From Paracoccaceae bacterium (GTDB lineage Bacteria > Pseudomonadota > Alphaproteobacteria > Rhodobacterales > Rhodobacteraceae), in the NCBI GenBank assembly GCA_016764835.1, contig JAESRD010000235.1, forward strand, positions 1 through 8,721: DNA of 8,721 bases, in the 5' to 3' direction. Both the position numbers and the translations under genes were made by a program. Below the pieces are notes generated by a model. It ran no database searches and was not told the DNA's origin. It saw only the letters and a list, made by a program, of their open reading frames with translations. Below, in pieces: positions 1-5,643 of this stretch. Position 1 is the stretch's first letter, and each line of letters begins with the position of its first letter.

Positions 1-255
1 ACTGGCGGCTATCCGTTTGCTGGCGGCTCGACCGTGACGCTTGATATTGGCGGCACCGAGTTTGAGCTGTTTACCGAGGGCGAATGGGCATGGCCTGCCA
101 CGGCAGAGGATGATGCGCGCATTGTCGCCGCCATGAAGCGGGGCGCCACCGCTGTGCTGACAGGCGTATCAGGGCGCGGCACAACCACGCGTGACAGCTT
201 CTCTTTGCTTGGCTTCACGGCTGCGGTTGAAGAAGCACAGCGTCGTTGTAGCTAA
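1..255 (+). CDS. Invasion associated locus B (IalB) family protein, C-terminal part (5' truncated by window)
   Basis: Reading frame 1 is open from the first base to a TAA at 253-255, giving the last 84 residues of a longer protein. The tail contains a region rich in Gly and Thr (VSGRGTTTRDSFSLLGF) followed by an amphipathic end with a terminal Cys-Ser. That pattern is typical of the C-terminus of IalB-family proteins, which are exported, usually periplasmic proteins of alphaproteobacteria named after the Bartonella invasion locus. In free-living marine relatives their role is not established. The signal peptide and N-terminal half lie outside the window, so export cannot be checked here. The next gene starts 12 bases after the stop, so the two may be co-transcribed. 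The family call rests on recognition of the tail only. Confidence 0.72.
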   Translation, partial: TGGYPFAGGSTVTLDIGGTEFELFTEGEWAWPATAEDDARIVAAMKRGATAVLTGVSGRGTTTRDSFSLLGFTAAVEEAQRRCS

Positions 256-267
256 GCACTGTCTCTT

Positions 268-642
268 ATGTTTGAGCAGATAGCACCGGTTCTGGCCGTT
301 CTTGATATGCGTCAGTCGCTGGCGTTTTGGCAGCGTCTGGGGCTAAAGCTCGACTTTGCCGATACGCAAGACCCCGACCGTGCCCGCTATGCGGCTGTCA
401 GTCGCGACGGGTTGGTGCTGCACCTGCAAAGCTTCGCGCCTGATCAGATGCAGGGGCAGGGGGCAATTAGCCTGCGTATCCGCATGAGCGACATGGCGGC
501 GCTGACCGCGCTGCACGCGGAATGGGCCGCCCTTGATGTGGTGACAGCGCCTCTGGCGCAAAAGCCGTGGGGCACAGTTGAGTTCGGGTTTTACACACGC
601 GAAGGGGCGGCATTGTTTTTCTATATCGATAGACCCAATTGA
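268..642 (+). CDS. VOC-superfamily protein (glyoxalase / bleomycin-resistance-like fold)
   Basis: This is a 124-residue protein, the usual length for a single-chain VOC (vicinal oxygen chelate) protein made of two beta-alpha-beta-beta-beta modules. The N-terminus (residues about 5-30, [20 protein letters not shown]) is the classic first strand and helix of Ble/glyoxalase-like proteins. Residues 48-55 (GLVLHLQS) form the strand carrying His52. The end (residues 100-121) has the family pattern of Trp-Gly, then Glu105-Phe, then an aromatic final strand (FFYI). Family members bind small hydrophobic or metal-chelated ligands as enzymes or as drug-sequestering proteins, probably as a cytoplasmic dimer. 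The full set of metal ligands is not evident, so a non-catalytic binding role like Ble is as likely as an enzyme. It starts 12 bases after the IalB-family stop without a strong Shine-Dalgarno sequence, which suggests read-through translation or a weak start. The substrate is unknown. Confidence 0.75.
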   Translation: MFEQIAPVLAVLDMRQSLAFWQRLGLKLDFADTQDPDRARYAAVSRDGLVLHLQSFAPDQMQGQGAISLRIRMSDMAALTALHAEWAALDVVTAPLAQKPWGTVEFGFYTREGAALFFYIDRPN

Positions 643-643
643 T

Positions 644-685
644 AGGCCGAACGAGCGGCCTGTTCCCTTTTGGCACGGCCCGCTC
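644..685 (+). other. Small hairpins between the VOC gene and rlmN (possible weak terminator or attenuator)
   Basis: Immediately after the VOC stop codon, 644-649 (AGGCCG) pairs perfectly with 656-661 (CGGCCT) around a 6-base loop. The sequence downstream (gttccctttt) has only a broken T run. The right arm can instead pair further on: GAGCGGCC at 653-660 matches GGCCCGCTC at 677-685 with one bulged base. The first form resembles a weak intrinsic terminator and the second is an alternative fold. Either could partly insulate rlmN, but no U-tract strong enough for confident termination is present. I see no convincing -35/-10 pair for rlmN in this 91-base gap. Confidence 0.25.
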
Positions 686-721
686 TATATGAGGCAACCC
701 CGACCGCCCAGCCCGCCCGCC

Positions 722-726
722 AAGGA
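722..726 (+). promoter_or_regulatory. Ribosome binding site that fixes the rlmN start
   Basis: AAGGA lies 7 bases before the ATG at 734. The same frame stays open upstream to an ATG at 578, inside the VOC gene, and has another ATG at 689. Neither has comparable spacing to a Shine-Dalgarno sequence, and the 578 start would overlap the VOC coding region by 65 bases. The 734 start is therefore preferred. Confidence 0.7.
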
Positions 727-733
727 TGCCACG

Positions 734-1918
734 ATGACCGACACACCAATCACACCAGACATGCTCACAGTGCCGCGCAAGCTGCCCGAGACTGAGGGCG
801 CGCTGATCAATATCATTGGGCTGAGCCGCGCTGCTCTGCGCGACGCTCTGATTGAGGCTGGCACACCCGAGCGGCAGGGCAAAATGCGGGCCGGGCAGAT
901 CTGGCAATGGGTTTATCATTGGGGCAAACGCGACTTTGACGAGATGACCAATCTGTCTAAGGATTTTAGGGCGCTGCTAACTGAGAAGTTCTGCATCGAG
1001 CTGCCAAAGGTGGTCGACCGTCAGGTCAGCCGCGACGGCACCCGCAAGTTTCTGGTGCGGATCGCCGGTGGCCATGAGGTCGAGGTGGTTTATATCCCCG
1101 AGACAGATCGCGGGACTTTGTGCATCTCGTCGCAAGTTGGCTGCACGCTGACCTGTCCGTTTTGCCACACTGGCACCCAGAAGCTGGTGCGCAACCTGAC
1201 AGCCGGCGAGATTGTCGGCCAAATCATGTTGGCGCGTGATGATCTGGGCGAATGGCCCGAACAGGGCGCGCGCAATGTTGAGGGGCGGCTGTTGTCAAAC
1301 GTCGTGCTCATGGGTATGGGCGAGCCGCTGTATAACTTTGAAAACGTGCGCGACGCGATGAAGATCGCGATGGACCCCGAAGGGCTGACCCTGTCGCGCC
1401 GCCGGATCACGCTGTCAACATCGGGCGTTGTGCCAGAGATCGCGCGCACGGCGGATGAGATCGGCTGTATGCTGGCGGTGTCGTTCCATGCGACGACGGA
1501 CGAGGTGCGCGACAAATTGGTGCCGATTAATAAACGCTGGAACATTGAAACGCTGCTGACGGCTTTGCGCGAATACCCAAAAGTGTCGAATTCTGAGCGG
1601 ATTACGTTTGAATATGTGATGCTTGATGGGATTAATGACAGCGACGCTGACGCGCATCAATTGGTGAAGCTTATCAAAGGGGTACCGGCCAAGATCAACC
1701 TGATCCCGTTCAACGAATGGCCCGGCTCGCCGTATAAGCGCAGCCCACAGGCGCGGATCAAAGCCTTCTCCGAGATCGTGTTTCAGGCGGGCTATGCCAG
1801 CCCAATTCGCAAGCCGCGCGGCGAGGATATTATGGCAGCATGTGGTCAGCTAAAGTCGGCGACAGAGCGCGACCGGCGCAAGAGCCGGGCGCAGATTGCG
1901 GCGGAGACGGGCGGGTAG
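734..1918 (+). CDS. rlmN: Dual-specificity RNA methyltransferase RlmN (23S rRNA m2A2503 / tRNA m2A37), radical SAM
   Basis: RlmN is a cytoplasmic radical-SAM enzyme that methylates C2 of adenosine 2503 in 23S rRNA and of A37 in some tRNAs, supporting ribosome fidelity. The 394-residue product is a normal to slightly long family member. The [4Fe-4S] motif CxxxCxxC is at Cys137, Cys141 and Cys144 (CTLTCPFC). Cys130, in [10 protein letters not shown], matches the catalytic Cys118 of E. coli RlmN. Cys370, in [10 protein letters not shown], matches the methyl-carrying Cys355. The SAM-binding GMGEP motif is at 194-198. The C-terminal tail after about residue 373 is highly charged (RDRRKSRAQ). No Cfr-like change is evident: gene context and sequence look like the housekeeping enzyme. 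The TAG stop is followed after 42 bases by the Abi-like gene, which looks like an unrelated neighbour. Confidence 0.96.
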   Translation: MTDTPITPDMLTVPRKLPETEGALINIIGLSRAALRDALIEAGTPERQGKMRAGQIWQWVYHWGKRDFDEMTNLSKDFRALLTEKFCIELPKVVDRQVSRDGTRKFLVRIAGGHEVEVVYIPETDRGTLCISSQVGCTLTCPFCHTGTQKLVRNLTAGEIVGQIMLARDDLGEWPEQGARNVEGRLLSNVVLMGMGEPLYNFENVRDAMKIAMDPEGLTLSRRRITLSTSGVVPEIARTADEIGCMLAVSFHATTDEVRDKLVPINKRWNIETLLTALREYPKVSNSERITFEYVMLDGINDSDADAHQLVKLIKGVPAKINLIPFNEWPGSPYKRSPQARIKAFSEIVFQAGYASPIRKPRGEDIMAACGQLKSATERDRRKSRAQIAAETGG

Positions 1919-1960
1919 GGGGCGGGCGAGGCAGCAGAACCGACGAAACGGGGAACAATT

Positions 1961-2752
1961 ATGTCTACCGACTTTCTAAGCTTTAATTTTCCTGAGATTT
2001 CTGACGAACTGTCCGAATGTGCAATGCAACTTCGGACCAACATTGTCGACCTATTGCAGGATGGTGGCTCAGAGCCTGACTATATAGCGTTTCGCGCACA
2101 GCTTATGGGCGAGCCCTCAGCAAAAAAGCTACTTCCCGATTTCGTGCGTCATTCAAGCGATGCTGCGTCGCTTAGAATTGAGCTATCTAACGTCGCCCGC
2201 GGCGATGGGTCTTGGGCTAAGCGCAGGAAACATATTTCGGAATCATTTAAGCCTTTGCTTAATTATTTGGAAGATGGTGGCGCTGCTGCTGATGCTATCA
2301 TCACAGGTGGCTTAACACACTATAATGCGCCAGCAGTAGACGCTATTTGGCGAAAAGCATTGGAGCGCCGAGCGGAGGATCCGGACGGGGCTGTGACGGC
2401 AGCAAGCACGCTACTAGAAGAAGTTTGCAAGCATATCATCGAAGATAGCGGAATAGAGTTGAATGCGAAGTGGGGCCTTTCCAAACTTTATGCGGAAGCA
2501 GCGAAAGTCTTGAATTTATCACCCTCTCAACATCAGGCAGAAATTTTCAAAACCATTTTGGGGAATTGTCAAAGTATCGTCCAAAATCTTGGTGCATTGC
2601 GTAACAATGGGGGTGATGCTCACGCGGGCGGCAGAGCGAGAGTTGCGCTCAAGTCTCGGCACGCTGCATTAACGGTTAATCTAGCCGGCGCCATGGCGTT
2701 GTTCTTGATCGAAACGTTTGAGGCAAAGGGTAGCCCGGCTCCAGCAAAGTAA
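1961..2752 (+). CDS. Abortive infection family protein with Abi_C-like C-terminal domain
   Basis: This 263-residue protein has no signal peptide or membrane segment. The C-terminal half (about 125-255) resembles the Abi_C domain (abortive infection protein C-terminus): the helical stretch DPDGAVTAASTLLEEVCKHI at 140-159, then LGALRNNGGDAH at 210-221, then RHAALTVN at 233-240 and a hydrophobic final helix ending LIETFE. Arg214 and His221 sit in an R-x6-H arrangement, compatible with the Rx4-6H motif of HEPN-type RNases. That HEPN reading is my inference. The N-terminal part (1-124) is not recognised and has no obvious catalytic motif. Proteins of this class are thought to stop phage by damaging or arresting the infected host. 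A weak GGGGAA at 1950-1955 precedes the ATG by 5 bases. The gene is AT-richer than rlmN (hand count: 50 G/C in 120 bases at 2461-2580, against 71 in 120 at 1261-1380), consistent with lateral acquisition. No antitoxin or second defence gene adjoins it. Confidence 0.75.
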   Translation: MSTDFLSFNFPEISDELSECAMQLRTNIVDLLQDGGSEPDYIAFRAQLMGEPSAKKLLPDFVRHSSDAASLRIELSNVARGDGSWAKRRKHISESFKPLLNYLEDGGAAADAIITGGLTHYNAPAVDAIWRKALERRAEDPDGAVTAASTLLEEVCKHIIEDSGIELNAKWGLSKLYAEAAKVLNLSPSQHQAEIFKTILGNCQSIVQNLGALRNNGGDAHAGGRARVALKSRHAALTVNLAGAMALFLIETFEAKGSPAPAK

Positions 2753-2766
2753 CGGCTTGATCTGAG

Positions 2767-2839
2767 GTTGCCCTAAATTGCCACAATTGCCCGCTTTGAG
2801 GCCCTGCCAGCATCTGTCATAAGGGCAACAATGGCAGGG
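2767..2839 (+). promoter_or_regulatory. Structured leader or operator-like inverted repeats before the unknown 274-aa gene
   Basis: Two perfect 8-base inverted repeats interlock. GTTGCCCT at 2767-2774 pairs with AGGGCAAC at 2822-2829, and CCCTGCCA at 2802-2809 pairs with TGGCAGGG at 2832-2839. The order A-B-A'-B' is pseudoknot topology. A third pairing is possible: 2779-2783 with 2832-2836 plus 2787-2792 with 2823-2828. TTGCC also recurs directly at 2768, 2778 and 2787. The B' arm covers the AGGG of the Shine-Dalgarno sequence (AGGGAG, 2836-2841), so pairing would hide it. An alternative reading is DNA-level: TTGAGG at 2796-2801, 16 bases, then CATAAG at 2818-2823 could be a weak promoter with B/B' flanking it as an operator. 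The sequence does not decide between RNA and DNA roles. Confidence 0.4.
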
Positions 2840-2848
2840 AGATAAGCT

Positions 2849-3673
2849 ATGAAACTTAAAATGGGCAGTGTAGATTTTGAGATCAGCCCAGTTGCTGGCA
2901 ACATGCGTGGGGCGATACTGTCTGACCCCGGCTTAGCCAGTGGTATTATCCGCGATGTTTGGAGCTGGAATCAGCCTGAGGGCAAGGCCGAGAATGTTGC
3001 TGAGCTGTCTCAAAACGGGGCGCTGCCTATCCCGAACGGGCTGGCGTTTTTTGTCGCTAAAAAGGCGGGCAATGGTCGGCTTGAAAAGAATGACGGGCCG
3101 AGCCGCAAGATGGGCGACCGGTTCTTAGAGGCCGTTGGCGCTAAAAACCCCAATGAGGTTATTATCGGCGTTAACAAGGTGTTGGGCATTTCTGGCACCG
3201 GCCTGCCGCTTGAAACATTCGCCGCGCTTAACGACGTTGCCAGCTATAAGATCCAAGCTAACACTGATTATGCCGTGGTGCAGCTGCGCGATGCGGGCCG
3301 CAATCTGACGGCCTATTTGATGATGCCCGGCCAGATCGTGTTTCGCCATGTGTTGGGCGATATTAGCGATCAAGCGGGCTATGATGCGCTGATCAAGAAA
3401 AGCCCAGAGCTGGCCACGGCCATGCCTGCCTATATCTTGCATCCGCGCTCCAAGCCGGGGCTTGATATGCGCCGGATCGCGCTGGTCCAGCGCGCGGCTG
3501 AGTTGCAGGGGCTGATCAACCATTTGACCGGCGAAGGCAAAGACGAAGATGTGTTGCGTCTGCCCAAAGCAGAGCTGACCCGGCTAAGCGCCGAGGCCAA
3601 GCTGCTGGCACCGCGCCCGGGTGAGCCGGGTGGCCCGCCTGCTAATGTGCCGGGATCGCCGGCAATCGGTTAA
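2849..3673 (+). CDS. Hypothetical protein, 274 aa, function not recognised
   Basis: I do not recognise this family. The 274-residue product appears soluble: no signal peptide, no membrane helix and no cysteine. The N-terminal two thirds (1-200) is mixed alpha/beta in appearance, with short motifs such as GALPIPNGLAFFVAKK (57-72), VIIGVNKVLGISGTGLP (104-120) and LTAYLMMPGQIVFRHVLGD (153-171). Residues 205-252 are helical and charged (MRRIALVQRAAELQGLINHL, then KAELTRLSAEAKLL). The last about 20 residues are Pro/Gly-rich and probably disordered. The GTG-like repeats in 106-120 do not form a proper nucleotide-binding loop. Start choice is supported by AGGGAG at 2836-2841, 7 bases before the ATG. 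Codon use is GC-rich like the chromosomal genes, unlike the Abi-like gene just upstream, and it has its own structured leader, so it is probably transcribed or regulated separately. It ends 5 bases before the bidirectional terminator. Confidence 0.8.
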   Translation: MKLKMGSVDFEISPVAGNMRGAILSDPGLASGIIRDVWSWNQPEGKAENVAELSQNGALPIPNGLAFFVAKKAGNGRLEKNDGPSRKMGDRFLEAVGAKNPNEVIIGVNKVLGISGTGLPLETFAALNDVASYKIQANTDYAVVQLRDAGRNLTAYLMMPGQIVFRHVLGDISDQAGYDALIKKSPELATAMPAYILHPRSKPGLDMRRIALVQRAAELQGLINHLTGEGKDEDVLRLPKAELTRLSAEAKLLAPRPGEPGGPPANVPGSPAIG

Positions 3674-3678
3674 CAAAA

Positions 3679-3708
3679 AGCCCGCATGTTGAAACCAACA
3701 TGCGGGCT
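3679..3708. terminator. Bidirectional intrinsic terminator between convergent genes
   Basis: A perfect 13-base stem (3679-3691 with 3696-3708, GC-rich at the base) closes a 4-base loop AAAC. On the plus strand it is followed by AA then TTTTT. On the minus strand the preceding AAAAA (3675-3679) supplies the U-tract. It sits between the TAA of the unknown plus-strand gene at 3671-3673 and the stop of the minus-strand oxidoreductase at 3731-3733, so it should end both transcripts. Confidence 0.93.
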
Positions 3709-3723
3709 AATTTTTGTACAATG

Positions 3724-3741
3724 TTCTGGCTTAGGCCAGAA
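3724..3741 (-). other. Hairpin spanning the stop codon of the oxidoreductase gene
   Basis: TTCTGGC at 3724-3730 and GCCAGAA at 3735-3741 form a perfect 7-base stem with loop TTAG. The loop contains the TAA stop (3731-3733, minus strand). It lies just before the main terminator in the minus-strand transcript and could act as a 3'-end stabiliser, or it may be chance. There is no U-tract directly after it. Confidence 0.4.
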
Positions 3742-4861
3742 GTGCTTGTGCTTCTTCGGTTGAAAGCGCTGCCGGGCGCTCGCAGGTTGTTGTCATTTCA
3801 ACAAACCGTCGTTCTTCGCCAGCTTTGAGGATTGATGTCATGACATCAACCGCATGCACGGCAAGGTCTAGGCTGCAACGATGCGGGCGGTTTTCGGCGA
3901 TGGCCGAAGCCATATCGGCCAGCCCGGCACAGCGGTAATTGGCCTTGTCCCCGTCCTTATGCTCTTGGTTTGGCACGCCAAATGGGTGGCCGCGCTCTGC
4001 GAGCGTGGTGAGCGCGCCGTCATTGCCAGCCGTAATCACATCGCCGCCAAAGAAGTTCGGGTCAGGCACGTGGATGGTGCCATCTTCGCCGTAAAGCTCC
4101 ATGTTGGAATGGCCATGCTGCCAGACATCCCAGCTGGTGCCAAGCGTGACAATCGCGCCGTTTTGGAACTCAAGCAGGGCGTGAATGTTGGTCGGTGTAT
4201 CGACTGGCACAGTCTCGCCCTCACGCGGGCCATTGCCGATGGTCCGGGTTGGGAACGTCGCTGATGTTAGCGCAGTCACCGTCTTTACCGGGCCGATCAG
4301 CTGGATCAGGTTGGTCACATAATAGGGGCCAATGTCGAGCACGGGGCCTGCGCCGGGCTGAAAGAAGAAATCTGGGTTCGGATGCCAGCTTTCCATGCCG
4401 TGGCCCATAACGTGACAGGTGCCGCCGATGATCCGGCCAACGACGCCTTCGTCGATTGCGGCGCGGGCGAGCTGATGCGCGCCACCAAGGAAAGTGTCAG
4501 GCGCGGAGCCGACGCGCAGGTTCTTCTTTGCGGACAGCGCTTGCAGGGCTTTGCCCTCATCCAGCGTGAGCACTAGCGGCTTTTCTGAATAGGCATGTTT
4601 GCCCGCTTCGAGGATACGGGTCGTGACCTCGTAATGCACCGCTGGAATGGTGAGGTTAACGATAACATCAACATCGCTGGCAGCAAGCAGCGCGTCAACA
4701 GTATCTGCCCGCACGTTGAATTCTTCAGCGCGCGCCTTTGCGGCATCTGGGTTGATATCTGCGACAGCGATCAGCTGAAGCGAGCGGAAAAGCGGGGCAA
4801 GACGCAGGTAGGCTGCAGAGATATTGCCGCAACCAATAATGCCGACACCGAGTTTGGTCAT
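3731..4861 (-). CDS. Gfo/Idh/MocA-family NAD(P)-dependent sugar oxidoreductase
   Basis: This 376-residue protein is a typical full-length Gfo/Idh/MocA enzyme, a cytoplasmic NAD(P)(H)-dependent dehydrogenase acting on sugars, sugar acids or glycosides. The N-terminal Rossmann domain (1-120) has the dinucleotide motif GIIGCGNIS at 7-15 (Ser replaces the common final Ala) and Asp35 at the end of strand 2 (VADINP), which usually favours NAD over NADP. The conserved catalytic Lys is in SEKP at 92-95. The C-terminal alpha/beta domain contains DIGPYY at 176-181: the family's DxxxH is D-x3-Y here, with Tyr180 where His often stands. It is the last gene of the operon, 24 bases after the epimerase-like gene, with TAAAGG upstream of its ATG as ribosome binding site. 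Probable partners are the adjacent epimerase-like protein and beta-mannosidase. The substrate cannot be read from sequence. Confidence 0.9.
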   Translation of the reverse strand: MTKLGVGIIGCGNISAAYLRLAPLFRSLQLIAVADINPDAAKARAEEFNVRADTVDALLAASDVDVIVNLTIPAVHYEVTTRILEAGKHAYSEKPLVLTLDEGKALQALSAKKNLRVGSAPDTFLGGAHQLARAAIDEGVVGRIIGGTCHVMGHGMESWHPNPDFFFQPGAGPVLDIGPYYVTNLIQLIGPVKTVTALTSATFPTRTIGNGPREGETVPVDTPTNIHALLEFQNGAIVTLGTSWDVWQHGHSNMELYGEDGTIHVPDPNFFGGDVITAGNDGALTTLAERGHPFGVPNQEHKDGDKANYRCAGLADMASAIAENRPHRCSLDLAVHAVDVMTSILKAGEERRFVEMTTTCERPAALSTEEAQALLA

Positions 4862-4885
4862 ATTTTTTGCCTTTAGATAAACGTT

Positions 4886-5629
4886 TTAAGAATAAGAGCT
4901 TAGCGCAATGTGTGAGCGGGTCGCAAAGCGCGTGTCATCTGAGGGGTTGTCGCGTTCGACAACATAATGCGTGACGTTGGCCGCCTTTAGCGCGGCAGTG
5001 ATCGCGGCCCAGTCAAGCGTGCCGTGGCCAATATCGGCCCAGCCATCTTCGTCTAAAGCTTCGCCTGCGGGGGCTATGTCTTTGACATGCGCTGCGCTGA
5101 TCTGGGCACCGTATTTGGTGATCCATTTCAGCGGGTCGGCACCAGAGCGGGCGACCCAGCCAAGGTCGAGTTGCAGGCTCACGCCGGCTTCGGCGATACA
5201 GTCGAGCGGGGTTAGCCCGCCGCCAAGATCAACAAGCTCAAAGTCATGATTATGCCAGCCAAATGCCAAGCCTTCGGCGATGATCGGCGCGCCGGCGGCG
5301 GCCAAGCGCGCGCCAAATGCCCGCCACCCGGCCTCATCTGTGGGCCGGTCAGGCTCTTGCAGATAGGGGATATAGACCCGGCTCATACCCAGTGTTTTGG
5401 CAATGGCAATGGCTGTGCCGGGGTCACCTTCGACCATGGCGATGTCGAAATGGCCCGATGTCATGGCGATACCATTGGCTTTGAGTGCGCTGCGCAGGCC
5501 GGGCAGGTCATCATAAAGTCCGCCATAGCCTTCTGCTTCGGTGAAGCCTGCTTTGGCGATCATTTCGAGGGTTTTCTCGATCGGGCCAAAATTACGCGAA
5601 CAATAGAGTTGGTAAGAAATGGTTGGCAT
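4886..5629 (-). CDS. Sugar phosphate isomerase/epimerase family protein (AP endonuclease 2-type TIM barrel)
   Basis: At 247 residues this is a compact member of the xylose isomerase-like TIM-barrel superfamily. Likely metal and active-site positions follow the family order: His60 (TSGHFD), His126/His128 and Glu131 (GWHNHDFE), Asp155 (LQLDLGW), His181 (AAHVKD) and Glu225 (VVERDN). These proteins bind a divalent metal and isomerise or epimerise sugars. Some relatives perform lyase or hydratase chemistry on 3-keto sugars. There is no signal peptide, so it is cytoplasmic. Its ATG follows the beta-mannosidase stop by 14 bases, with AGGAA 9 bases upstream of the start, and the oxidoreductase gene begins 24 bases after its own stop. 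This three-gene arrangement implies that it acts on a product of the beta-mannosidase or of the dehydrogenase. The name sugar phosphate isomerase is a family label, and the reaction is undetermined. Confidence 0.87.
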   Translation of the reverse strand: MPTISYQLYCSRNFGPIEKTLEMIAKAGFTEAEGYGGLYDDLPGLRSALKANGIAMTSGHFDIAMVEGDPGTAIAIAKTLGMSRVYIPYLQEPDRPTDEAGWRAFGARLAAAGAPIIAEGLAFGWHNHDFELVDLGGGLTPLDCIAEAGVSLQLDLGWVARSGADPLKWITKYGAQISAAHVKDIAPAGEALDEDGWADIGHGTLDWAAITAALKAANVTHYVVERDNPSDDTRFATRSHIALSSYS

Positions 5630-5643
5630 TACTCGGTTCCTAT

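Noticed and set aside
670..691. TTGGCA ... TATATG as a promoter for rlmN
   Set aside because: The spacing is only 10 bases, far from the 16-18 needed for a sigma-70 promoter.
578..733. 52-residue N-terminal extension of RlmN starting at 578
   Set aside because: It overlaps the VOC gene by 65 bases, its residues are unlike RlmN, and AAGGA at 722-726 points to the ATG at 734.
467..919. 150-residue minus-strand open frame antisense to the VOC gene and rlmN
   Set aside because: Its composition (Pro, Arg, Cys, His rich) is typical of the reverse complement of GC-rich coding DNA. It has no recognisable domain and overlaps two well-supported genes.
1919..1960. att site or insertion-sequence scar at the edge of the Abi-like gene
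   Set aside because: No direct or terminal inverted repeats shared by 1919-1960 and 2753-2848 could be found by eye, and there is no tRNA, integrase or transposase in the window.
2753..2848. CRISPR-like or tandem repeat based on the recurring TTGCC
   Set aside because: The repeated unit is only 5-6 bases with 9-10 base spacing and no conserved longer repeat. It is better described as inverted-repeat leader structure.
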